Shown piece after piece: positions 7,831 through 14,937 of a DNA stretch of 64,000 nt. The stretch comes from an uncultured Actinomycetes bacterium (lineage in GTDB: Bacteria; Actinomycetota; Coriobacteriia; Coriobacteriales; Atopobiaceae), in assembly GCA_900314685.1 (NCBI GenBank), contig OMWE01000008.1, forward strand, positions 1-64,000, written 5' to 3'. A model generated the notes under the pieces. The model was not told where the DNA came from, made no database searches, and saw only the letters and a list, made by a program, of their open reading frames with translations. A program made the translations under genes and the position numbers. Within the stretch, counting starts at the first letter, position 1. Every line of letters starts with the position of its first letter.

Positions 7831-10251
7831 CTAGATAATCAGATCGTTCGGCGTTCCCTCTCCCACCTCCAAGATGCCGACCTCATCGTCGTACTGTTTC
7901 ATACAATTCTCCTCCTGACACAGGACACGAATCGGCGCATACGTCTTGTCATCAACAAACATTTGTTCTTTATATTGGCTGTACTTCCAGTTTGGGATAC
8001 CCACGCTGAATCTCTGCAGCGTGCGCGCCATGGCGGATGGCGGCATGCCTTCATGGCAAGAGCACTCGAGCTCGAAATACAGCTTCCTGCCTTCTTCACC
8101 CCAAGGCACAAATACGGGGGTCTCTTTGTCGTCGATAATCTTGTACTTGTCCGCGTAACCTTGGAAGTCCATTGTGGAAAACCTTGATGCCGGAAGCTCT
8201 CTATTGCACAGGTCTTTGTAGAGCCCGGTAGCATCGAGGATCTGTCTGCCCGTATGAGCATCTTTCTCGCTGCTCACCCCGTGGAGCCACTGGAAATATT
8301 CCTCGGTCATGTCCGCCGATATGTGCCCGCTATGCCTCTCGATGAGTTCTCGCGAGATCTTGGCTGTGAGACCGAGCCAGTTCGTTGCAAGGGTGCCGCT
8401 GCCCGGAACCGCATCCTCGGCATCCGCGAAATCGAATACATGGACAATCCCCGGCACGTCATTGCGTCCTTCGCGATTGCATCTGCCGGCCGCTTGGACA
8501 AGCGAATCGAGTCCCGCCATCTCGCGATACACGACAGGGAAATCGACATCCACGCCCGCTTCAATGAGCTGGGTCGATATTACAATGCAGCGCTCGCCAT
8601 CATCCAAGCGTGCGCGAATCTTCTGCAGCCACAGCGAGCGGTGGTATGGGGTCATGTTCGCACTGAGGTGGAAGATGCCCTCCTGATAGGGCTCCTTCCC
8701 ATGCAGCAAGCCCGACTCCCTGCAGCAACGGCATACATCCCGGTAGAGGTCCCGTGCGTGAGCTCTTGTGCTGACGATGCAGAGGATCTGATCCAACTCG
8801 GAAAGCTTTTCAGCAAGGATGCCTTCTTCGACCTGCCCGTCCACAACGAACTCGGCGCGGCTCTTGAAGTGCTCCTTCAATGCCAACTGATCTTTGACTA
8901 TCTCATGGGGCTTGCTTCCAAACGGCCAAAGGTCGTCAAGCGCCGGCTGCGTAGCGGTGCAGAGTACGACCGAGACGTTGTAGCTATTTGTAAGCTCCTC
9001 GAGCATGGCAAGGGAGACCGTGAGCAACTCATTGGGAAGCGTCTGCGCCTCGTCGAGCACGATGACGGAATTGGCTATATTGTGCAGCTTCCTGCACTTA
9101 CTAGGCTTGTTGGAAAAAAGCGACTCAAGTAGCTGAACGTTTGTTGTAACGATAATTGGCGCATCCCAATTCTGGACGGCAAGGCGCTCGCGAAGCGCCT
9201 GCTCACTGTCGAGAGCATCGAAATCGTAGTTGGAGTGGTGCTCGAGGACGCAAGACGGACTGCCAGCGCCCTTCTCATCGAGGGTCTCACGGAACACCCC
9301 CGCAGTCTGTTCGACAATAGAAGTGAAGGGGATGGCATAGATTACACGCCTCATGTTGTTCTTAATGGCATGGCGCAACGCAAAGTTGAGAGATGCCAAC
9401 GTTTTTCCACCGCCAGTAGGAACTGTGAGGTTGAAAAGTCCAGGCGGGAGTTCCGATGCAAACTTGCAATCTGCAAGTACGAGAGCCCGGCCCTCGTTCA
9501 CCCGGGAAACGTCTGCCTTCAAAGTCAGCTCGTTCATATGCTGCTCGAGACGTGTCAACAGCTCGGGAAGCGATGGCTGCTCTTGCGATTCCCTTTTATT
9601 GGCATTATCTAGGTTTGTAAAGCTCTCCGTATCCAAATAGTCGGCATCAACCAAGCACGAGTACAGCATCCTCGTACGCACAGGCACGGAAAAGATCATG
9701 CGGTCAATGGCTTCTTGGCTGTGGCTGACCAATAGGGGTTGAATCTCCGAAAGGGGAAAGAGGGGCTCCAGGTCTTCTTCTGTAGGAAGCACAAGACCAG
9801 CTTCCTTCAAGACTTCAAGATAACAATCTGAATCCTGCAGCGTCTTTGCCCAAGAAACCCTCTTCGTTAAGGTCTCTCCTCCATCTGCGACAGTCCCGTT
9901 CGGCATGCCACCATGGTGCCCCGCCACCGCGAAAGCGAGCATATTGCCAGCGATGTCAAAGCCAGTTGGATTTGCAGGGTTATCTTTCTCGTATCGTTCC
10001 GATGCCACAGCGGCACCATAAGCCGCATGGTCGAACGACGGCGCGTTTGCTTGAAAGAGCCTGCGCTGGAAAGCAGGGTCAACTTTACCTGCATCGTGCA
10101 GCAAGCCTAGCGCGTAACCCCAGTTTCGATATCCGAATGACCCTGCAAAGCCACCGGCAAGTTCGGCCACCCCTCTTAGGTGATCGGCAAGCATCTGCCA
10201 AGATTCGGCACTCTCGCCTTCTTTGGTGTGGGCAAAGACTGTGCCACTCAT
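7831..10251 (-). CDS. cas3: CRISPR-associated helicase-nuclease Cas3
   Basis: Target-degrading nuclease-helicase recruited by Cascade. 806 aa, one chain. The N-terminal HD nuclease domain shows LGLLHDAGKVDPAFQ and AVAGHHGG. The SF2 helicase shows Walker A VPTGGGKTLAS, motif II VLDEAQT, and motifs V-VI TQLIEAGVDVDFP and QAAGRCNREG. First gene of the operon, with a purine-rich GAGAGG before the ATG. The region upstream holds a crRNA-like gene that may repress it. Confidence 0.98.
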   Translation of the reverse strand: MSGTVFAHTKEGESAESWQMLADHLRGVAELAGGFAGSFGYRNWGYALGLLHDAGKVDPAFQRRLFQANAPSFDHAAYGAAVASERYEKDNPANPTGFDIAGNMLAFAVAGHHGGMPNGTVADGGETLTKRVSWAKTLQDSDCYLEVLKEAGLVLPTEEDLEPLFPLSEIQPLLVSHSQEAIDRMIFSVPVRTRMLYSCLVDADYLDTESFTNLDNANKRESQEQPSLPELLTRLEQHMNELTLKADVSRVNEGRALVLADCKFASELPPGLFNLTVPTGGGKTLASLNFALRHAIKNNMRRVIYAIPFTSIVEQTAGVFRETLDEKGAGSPSCVLEHHSNYDFDALDSEQALRERLAVQNWDAPIIVTTNVQLLESLFSNKPSKCRKLHNIANSVIVLDEAQTLPNELLTVSLAMLEELTNSYNVSVVLCTATQPALDDLWPFGSKPHEIVKDQLALKEHFKSRAEFVVDGQVEEGILAEKLSELDQILCIVSTRAHARDLYRDVCRCCRESGLLHGKEPYQEGIFHLSANMTPYHRSLWLQKIRARLDDGERCIVISTQLIEAGVDVDFPVVYREMAGLDSLVQAAGRCNREGRNDVPGIVHVFDFADAEDAVPGSGTLATNWLGLTAKISRELIERHSGHISADMTEEYFQWLHGVSSEKDAHTGRQILDATGLYKDLCNRELPASRFSTMDFQGYADKYKIIDDKETPVFVPWGEEGRKLYFELECSCHEGMPPSAMARTLQRFSVGIPNWKYSQYKEQMFVDDKTYAPIRVLCQEENCMKQYDDEVGILEVGEGTPNDLII

Positions 10252-10271
10252 GGTGCCATCCTCTCTCTTGT

Positions 10272-10330
10272 CCTGAGAATAGCATTATTTTCATTCAATT
10301 GCTTTATTAGGTAAGTAAATTGAGCAAATG
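10272..10330 (-). promoter_or_regulatory. cas3 promoter region with a PAM-flanked match to the solo spacer
   Basis: AT-rich leader of cas3, where the operon promoter should lie; no single -10/-35 pair is clear. On the + strand TTC at 10294-10296 is followed by a 17-nt segment (10297-10313). That segment agrees with the first 17 nt of the crRNA-like spacer at 10399-10375 in 14 positions. All of positions 1-5 and 7-9 match; mismatches are at 6, 10 and 12. TTC is the known I-C PAM. This is the arrangement expected for Cascade bound as a repressor. Confidence 0.6.
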
Positions 10331-10337
10331 GTATACG

Positions 10338-10445
10338 AATCCCGGTGGACGGCTAGTCCCACCGGGATTGCGACCAGACTGGTACCTCAGAAATCAATTG
10401 TTTCAATCCACGTCACTTGCAGCGACGACATCGAAATCGATGTTA
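10338..10445 (-). ncRNA. creR: CreR-like crRNA gene: degenerate repeat, solo spacer and hairpin
   Basis: Read leftward: a possible promoter (TTGTGC at 10479-10474, 16 bp, TATCTT at 10457-10452), then a 27-nt degenerate repeat at 10426-10400. This keeps both ends of the array repeat, GTCGC and GTGGATTGAAAC. Its middle differs but can still pair, as a 6-bp stem (GTCGCT/AGTGAC, one G-U). So the handle follows a hairpin, as Cas5c requires. A 25-nt spacer-like segment (10399-10375) follows, then GTCGC again, then a perfect 11-bp hairpin (10369-10359/10348-10338). The spacer matches the cas3 promoter region. By analogy with Cas-regulating RNAs it would let Cascade repress its own operon. Confidence 0.62.
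10428..10443. promoter_or_regulatory. 7-bp inverted repeat beside the crRNA-like gene
   Basis: ACATCGA-AA-TCGATGT, a perfect 7-2-7 palindrome just upstream of the degenerate repeat and over its expected transcription start. It may be a protein operator or an RNA hairpin in the 5' end of the transcript. No regulator can be named. Confidence 0.4.
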
Positions 10446-10485
10446 GCAGGAAAGATACGACCGCAGTATTGACGCACAACATTGT

Positions 10486-10847
10486 TTGTCCAATCCACCC
10501 GATGCCGCTAATCAACACGCGAAGCCCAATATGAGAGCGTTAAAGACCCGGCTAGCACGGACGGAATTAATTCATCTGAGACGTCACGCTAGGGGATTTC
10601 GAACCCAATTAACTCGGTCAGATCCTTCTTATGTTCTGCTTTACACGATGGGGTTGACCGCAGGGAGTACCTATGCAGGGCAATCATGCTCCCAATGCAT
10701 ACCTGCCGTGCGACATAGGCATTGGCTTTGCGGCGAGCGGTGCGGCACAATATATCCGCAGACCAGCTGCATGTTTACCTACGGGCTAACAGCGGGCAGC
10801 ACGCCTGCTGGAATCGACACCATCGCACCCACGGCATCGGAGGCATC
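10486..10847 (+). other. Possible small gene with a duplicated 13-residue motif; otherwise unexplained intergenic DNA
   Basis: Between the crRNA-like gene and the FMN reductase there is no recognisable gene. An open frame (from 10486, stop at 10869) codes for two copies of a motif: YTMGLTAGSTYAG (10642-10680) and FTYGLTAGSTPAG (10774-10812). In the shared part nearly every codon differs only at synonymous positions, which suggests selection on peptide sequence. The rest of the frame does not look like a known protein and it would overlap the next gene by 22 bp. A minus-strand sequence related to the repeat handle (10484-10499) also lies here. Confidence 0.25.
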
Positions 10848-11387
10848 ATGGCAAAGAAGGTCATCGTGATCTCGGCGTCCCTGCGGCGCGGGAGCAACTC
10901 GCACGCACTGGCCGAGGAGTTCGCACGCGGCGCACGCGAGGCGGGCAACGACGTGGAGCTCGTGTCGCTCGCGGGCAAGCAGATCGGATTTTGCCGAGGG
11001 TGCCTCGCGTGCCAGAAGACGGGCCGCTGCGTGATCGCGGACGACGCGGTCGAGATCGAGCAGAAGGTCGTCGCGGCCGACGTGGTCTGCTGGGCCACGC
11101 CCATCTACTACTACGAGCTGTCCGGGCAGATGAAGACCCTGATCGACCGGCTGAACCCGATGTATCCCAAGGACTACCGTTTCCGCGACGTGTACCTGCT
11201 GACGAGCGCCGCGGAGACGGACCCCGCCACGCCCGAGCGCGCGATCGCCGGCCTGGGCGGGTGGATCGACTGCTACCCCGAGTGCTCGCTGCGCGGCACC
11301 GTCTTTTGCGGCGGCGTGGACAAGCCGGGCGACACCGCCGGCCGCCCCGAGCTCGTGGAGGCGTACGAGATGGGCCGCGCGGTGTAG
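10848..11387 (+). CDS. NAD(P)H-dependent FMN reductase / flavodoxin-like protein
   Basis: 179-aa flavodoxin-fold protein of the NADPH-dependent FMN reductase family. The FMN phosphate loop is VISASLRRGSNSHALAEEF near residues 6-25. The family's cysteine patch FCRGCLACQKTGRC follows at about 48-61, and WATPIYYYELSGQMKTLIDR near 84-104 is the second flavin-contact segment. Such proteins reduce quinones, metals or drugs, or pass electrons to Fe-S partners through the cysteines. GGAGG sits 5 nt before the ATG. Its codon use is GC-rich, unlike the CRISPR block just left of it. Confidence 0.9.
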   Translation: MAKKVIVISASLRRGSNSHALAEEFARGAREAGNDVELVSLAGKQIGFCRGCLACQKTGRCVIADDAVEIEQKVVAADVVCWATPIYYYELSGQMKTLIDRLNPMYPKDYRFRDVYLLTSAAETDPATPERAIAGLGGWIDCYPECSLRGTVFCGGVDKPGDTAGRPELVEAYEMGRAV

Positions 11388-11402
11388 CGGGCGGCGCGGG
11401 GG

Positions 11403-11872
11403 CTAGCGCTTCTTGCCTTTTTTTCGGGGGCGGGGCTTGCGGGCGCGGCGCTCGCCCTTGATGGACTTGCGCTGCTGCATCACGTCCTGGATCTGCATGA
11501 GGCCGTGCGAGGAGTCGCACATGACCTCGAGCGCCTCCTCGGCGTAGGTGATGTCGTCGCGGTCGTCGGGCACGTGGGCGTCCAGGTACTACGCGAAGCG
11601 GCGCATGGGCAGCTGTTCGATCGCCCAGTCGAGGTAGTCGTCCACCTCCGAGAGCTCGGGCGGCACGAGGTAGCCGGCGCGGTCGGGGCCCACGACCTCG
11701 TACTCGTGGGCCATGGGGTCGTCCTCCCAGGCACGGACGCGTCGGGGTTGGCATGGATGCTGCGGGCGTATTCCCGGTACTCGCGGGCGGCGGTGCGCAG
11801 GGGCACGATGCCGCGCAGCCACACGAGCCGCTCGGCAAAGGAGGCGGGCTCGGCCTTGCGCAGGCTGCTCAC
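11403..11872 (-). pseudogene. Broken small gene with one frameshift and one nonsense codon
   Basis: Read leftward, a GTG at 11872 opens a frame beginning VSSLRKAEPASFAERLVWL that runs to ANPDASV. The reading then continues convincingly only in another frame (WEDDPMAHEYEVVGPDRAGY...), needing a single-base frameshift near 11735. That frame meets TAG at 11591-11589 after LPMRRFA, and beyond it stays open through YLDAHVPDDRDDITYAEEAL to a lysine/arginine-rich end at 11403. Joined, the pieces make a plausible acidic protein of about 150 aa with a basic tail, of unknown function. The part from the ATG at 11714 (GGGAGG upstream) could still be made as a 41-aa fragment. Two lesions in 150 bp favour a pseudogene over sequencing error. 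Confidence 0.6.
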
Positions 11873-11901
11873 GCCGTAGCCCCTGCGGCTGGCACGATGG
11901 T

Positions 11902-11973
11902 GTAAGGTTTGGCGTATGGTCTGCGGTATGGCTTGACGTGTGAACTGCAGTAAGGTTTGACGTGTGGTCTACG
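11902..11973. repeat. Three 24-bp tandem repeats upstream of the LytTR gene
   Basis: Copies at 11902-11925, 11926-11949 and 11950-11973 share the pattern GTAAGGTTTGRCGTRTGGTC with few changes. They end 28 bp before the LytTR start codon. Period and position fit an array of binding sites for autoregulation; the binding protein is inferred. Confidence 0.7.
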
Positions 11974-12001
11974 GGGTTGCGCACCGGAGAGGACGGTCGG
12001 C

Positions 12002-12436
12002 GTGCGCGTGAGGATTGCGGTCATACCCGAGAGCGAGGAAGAGCGCGCCGACCTGCGGGTGCACGGCGTGACGCGCGAGATCGAGCTGGCGGCGAGCCTG
12101 CTGCAGGGGCACAAGGGCTCCCTCGTGGGCAGCCGGGCCGGGCGGCAGTACCTGCTGAACCCCAGCGACGTCTACTACTTCGAGAGCGTGGACGGGCGGA
12201 CGTTTGCCTACACGCGGGACCAGGTCTACGAGCTGGGCATGCGCCTCTACGAGCTGGAGGCGATGCTGGACGAGCGCTTCTTTCGCTCGTCAAAGTCGCA
12301 GATAGTGAACATCCTGATGATCGAGTCTGTGCGAAGCGAGATGAACGGCCGCATGATGGCCACGCTGGCCGGCGGCGACCGGCTGATCGTGTCGCGCGGG
12401 TACGTGAAGGAGCTCAAAAGGAGGCTGGGGCTGTGA
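12002..12436 (+). CDS. LytTR-domain DNA-binding regulator
   Basis: 144-aa transcription factor with no receiver domain. The C-terminal about 95 residues form a LytTR domain: DVYYFESVDGRTFAYT, LDERFFRSSKSQIVNILMIES (the conserved F-R-hydroxyl-K/H signature before the second DNA strand) and GDRLIVSRGYVKELKRRL. Stand-alone LytTR proteins paired with a small membrane protein form LytTR regulatory systems, in which the membrane partner restrains the regulator. Start chosen at GTG 12002 with GGAGAGGA 8 nt upstream. It overlaps the next gene and precedes an exporter it probably controls. Confidence 0.92.
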   Translation: MRVRIAVIPESEEERADLRVHGVTREIELAASLLQGHKGSLVGSRAGRQYLLNPSDVYYFESVDGRTFAYTRDQVYELGMRLYELEAMLDERFFRSSKSQIVNILMIESVRSEMNGRMMATLAGGDRLIVSRGYVKELKRRLGL

Positions 12437-12870
12437 GGGAGAGGCTGCGCTACACGCTCCTGCAGGTGCTGCTGATCGGGTTTTGCGAGCTGGTCTTTGT
12501 CGCGGCGATCGGCGTCGCGAGCCGGGTGCAGGACCCGGCAGGCGCGGTCGTCTTTCCCTGGTACCTGCCGCTGTCACTCGTGCTGATCGCCGTGCTCACG
12601 TCGCTGCCGAGTCTGCTGCTATACGACCTGGAGTCGTCGCCGCGCTGGCGGGTGCGGGTCGGGCTGCACTTCCTGCTGCTCGCAGGCATCGTGATGAGCG
12701 CCGGGCGTCTCTTCCGCTGGTACGAGGACGCGGTGGGGGCCGGTGTGCTCTTCGCGGTCTTTTGCGGCATCTACGCGCTGGTGTGGGCGGTGGTCTACCG
12801 CGGCTGGCAACGCGACGACGCGCGGATCAACGAGCGGCTGTCACAGCGTCGGGGCGATGCGGATAAGTAG
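12433..12870 (+). CDS. DUF3021-type four-helix membrane protein, partner of the LytTR regulator
   Basis: 145-aa protein with four predicted membrane helices (about residues 5-28, 38-61, 73-93 and 99-119) and a charged C-terminal tail. Size, helix number and place behind a LytTR gene match DUF3021 proteins, known as membrane inhibitors or sensors of LytTR regulators. The GTG start overlaps the regulator's TGA by two bases and has AAGGAGG 8 nt upstream inside it, so the two are co-translated. The signal sensed is unknown. Confidence 0.82.
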   Translation: MRERLRYTLLQVLLIGFCELVFVAAIGVASRVQDPAGAVVFPWYLPLSLVLIAVLTSLPSLLLYDLESSPRWRVRVGLHFLLLAGIVMSAGRLFRWYEDAVGAGVLFAVFCGIYALVWAVVYRGWQRDDARINERLSQRRGDADK

Positions 12871-12876
12871 CCCCGA

Positions 12877-12908
12877 AGTGCATCTTGTGCACCGCTGAGT
12901 GCATCTTG
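12877..12908 (+). promoter_or_regulatory. Pair of direct repeats, 21-bp period, before the ABC exporter
   Basis: AGTGCATCTTG occurs at 12877-12887 and 12898-12908, exactly two helical turns apart, between the DUF3021 gene and the exporter. LytTR proteins characteristically bind paired direct repeats spaced by about 21-22 bp. This is the likely operator of the neighbouring LytTR protein. Confidence 0.6.
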
Positions 12909-13015
12909 GTGGCGATGACCTTCCGTGTGCGCCGCCTCCCCTCTAGCATGCGGTCTCGAAGGGTGGACCGCCCGGCGCGACCGCTGGCGCGGCGCCGACA
13001 CACGGAGGGAGAGCG

Positions 13016-13849
13016 ATGGCAGCCATCGAGGTGCGGGACCTCGTGAAGGCCTACGGCCAGCACGAGGCGGTAAAGGGCATCAGCTTTGATGTGGCGGAGG
13101 GCGAGTTTTTCGCCTTTCTGGGCGAGAACGGCGCCGGCAAGTCCACCACCATCAACATCCTGTGCACCATCCTGCGCAAGACGTCGGGGGACGTGCGCAT
13201 CCTGGGGCGGTCGCTGGACACCGAGGCCGACGCGATCCGGCGTGAGATCGGGATCGTCTTTCAGAATTCCGTGCTGGACGACCGGCTGACCGTGGCGCAG
13301 AACCTCACCACGCGCGGCAGCTACTACGGGCTCTCGCGGCGGGAAACCATGGGGCGCATCGAGCCCTTCCGCGGGCCTTTTGACCTGGACGAGATCATGC
13401 GCCAGCCCTACGGCACCCTCTCCGGCGGCCAGCGGCGGCGCGTGGACATCGTGCGGGCGCTGCTGCACCGGCCGCGGATCCTCTTCCTGGACGAGCCCAC
13501 GACGGGGCTCGACCCGCGCAGCCGCCGCAACCTGTGGGACTACCTGACCCGGCTGCGGGACAGTCAGCGCATGACCCTCTTCCTGACCACGCACTACATG
13601 GAGGAGGCCGACGGCGCCGACCACGTGGTGATCATGGACCAGGGTCGCATCATCGAGGACGACACGCCCGCCGGGCTCAAGGCGCGCTACACGCAACCGC
13701 GGCAGGTGTGGGTGGGCGGCAGCATGGACGATGTCTTTTTGGCGCTCACGGGGAAAGAATTCGAGGATGAGGAGTGCGGGAGCGAGGGGCTCGGACACAA
13801 GGGAAGCGGGCGCGGGGAGCGCGAGCGCGAGGAAGGAGTGCGGGCATGA
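13016..13849 (+). CDS. ABC-2 type exporter, ATP-binding protein (DrrA-like)
   Basis: 277-aa ATPase. Walker A is GENGAGKSTTINI, the Q-loop FQNSVLDDRLT, the signature TLSGGQRRRVDIVRAL, Walker B ILFLDEPTTGLDP, and the H-loop LTTHYMEEAD, all intact. The arrangement with a single adjacent ABC-2 permease fits drug, lantibiotic or lipid exporters of the DrrAB type. The C-terminal tail after about residue 240 is Gly/Glu/Arg-rich and lacks family similarity. GGAGGGAG precedes the ATG; its stop overlaps the permease start by ATGA. Confidence 0.94.
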   Translation: MAAIEVRDLVKAYGQHEAVKGISFDVAEGEFFAFLGENGAGKSTTINILCTILRKTSGDVRILGRSLDTEADAIRREIGIVFQNSVLDDRLTVAQNLTTRGSYYGLSRRETMGRIEPFRGPFDLDEIMRQPYGTLSGGQRRRVDIVRALLHRPRILFLDEPTTGLDPRSRRNLWDYLTRLRDSQRMTLFLTTHYMEEADGADHVVIMDQGRIIEDDTPAGLKARYTQPRQVWVGGSMDDVFLALTGKEFEDEECGSEGLGHKGSGRGEREREEGVRA

Positions 13850-14757
13850 GGGCATTTAGGGGATTTGCGGTGCGTAACATGCTGGTCTTCTTCCGCAACA
13901 GGCAGACGGTCTTCTTTTCCCTGCTGGCGCCGCTGATCGTGTTTGCGCTGTACGTGATGTTTCTGCGCGGGACCTACGTGGACAGTATCGACGGGAGCAT
14001 GGGCGCGCTGGCGCCGCTCGTCGCGTCGGGCGACGTCGACAGCCTCGTGAACGGCCTGCTGCTGGCCGGCATCCTGGGGTCGTCAGTGATCACGGTGCCC
14101 TTTGGCACGCTGCAGGTGATCGTCGAGGACCGCGAGAAGCTCAAGGACCGCGACATCCTGGCCACACCCGCCGGCCGGTGGCAGATCGTGCTGGGGTATT
14201 TCGCCGCGGCGGCGCTGTGCGCGCTGTGCGTGACGCTCGTGCTGCTGACTGCTGGGCTCGCCGCGCTGGGCGCGATGGGCGACATGCACTGGACGGGCGG
14301 CGACATCGCGGCGCTCTACGGGCTCACGGTGCTGGGGACGCTCTCCTCCACCGCGATCTCGATGGCGCTGATGCTCGTCTTCCGCTCGACGTCGGCGTGC
14401 GGGGCGTTCCTGGGGATCCTGTCGGCGGCGGCGGGATTTGTGATCGGCGCGTATATCCCGGTGGCGCAGTTTGCGACGCCCGTGCAGACCTTTTGCAACC
14501 TGTGGCCTGCGAGCGGCGTGTGCTGCCTCGTGCGGCAGGCGCTGATGCGCGGGCTGCTGGGGCACATCGACGCGGGGATCGGCGGGGTCGACCAGGGGGC
14601 GTTTGTGGCGACGGTGCGCGAGGTGTTTGGGTTCGAGGCCGTGGTGGGCGGCGAGGCTCTGGGCGCCGGGGCCGTGCTGCTGTACGTGGCGGTGGTGAGC
14701 GCCGTGTGCCTGGCGGTCGACGGCGTGGTGTACGCGCGGATGTACGCGCGGCGGTAG
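13846..14757 (+). CDS. ABC-2 type exporter, membrane permease
   Basis: 303-aa integral membrane protein with an N-terminal helix (FFSLLAPLIVFALYVMFL), a large first extracytoplasmic segment, then about five more helices, the ABC2_membrane pattern. The segment REKLKDRDILATPAGRWQIVLGYF is the conserved coupling region. ATG overlaps the ATPase stop; GGAAGGAG upstream. Exports an unknown substrate with the upstream ATPase, under probable LytTR control. Confidence 0.92.
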   Translation: MRAFRGFAVRNMLVFFRNRQTVFFSLLAPLIVFALYVMFLRGTYVDSIDGSMGALAPLVASGDVDSLVNGLLLAGILGSSVITVPFGTLQVIVEDREKLKDRDILATPAGRWQIVLGYFAAAALCALCVTLVLLTAGLAALGAMGDMHWTGGDIAALYGLTVLGTLSSTAISMALMLVFRSTSACGAFLGILSAAAGFVIGAYIPVAQFATPVQTFCNLWPASGVCCLVRQALMRGLLGHIDAGIGGVDQGAFVATVREVFGFEAVVGGEALGAGAVLLYVAVVSAVCLAVDGVVYARMYARR

Positions 14758-14763
14758 AGCCCT

Positions 14764-14787
14764 CTCCCCTCGCAGGAGGGGTTTTGC
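14764..14787 (+). terminator. Rho-independent terminator after the ABC exporter
   Basis: CCCCTC-GCAG-GAGGGG stem-loop followed by TTTT, just 6 bp after the permease stop. Confidence 0.8.
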
Positions 14788-14794
14788 GCAGGTG

Positions 14795-14911
14795 TGCGGA
14801 AAACCGTGGGTACGGGGGTAATTCGATGCAGGCGGGCAACACAACTTTACCCCCTCAGGCCAGGTTTTCCGCAAGGCAGCGGAAAACCGTGGGTGAGGGG
14901 GTAACTTGATC
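14795..14911. repeat. Short repeat element with direct and inverted copies
   Basis: A 30-bp phrase, GCGGAAAACCGTGGGT followed by a G-run and TAA, occurs at about 14796-14827 and 14879-14910. A diverged inverted copy lies between them at about 14843-14872. The unit fills the gap between convergent genes and looks like a REP-type palindromic element. Confidence 0.65.
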
Positions 14912-14937
14912 AGGCTAGGTCGCTCGTACCAGGCAGG

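Noticed and set aside
10592..10606. GGGTTCGAAATCCC-like T-arm on the - strand, possible tRNA or attachment site
   Set aside because: No acceptor, D or anticodon arms around it and no integrase gene nearby.
12002..12436. LytTR protein as a full response regulator of a two-component system
   Set aside because: There is no receiver domain and no histidine kinase nearby; the membrane partner is DUF3021.
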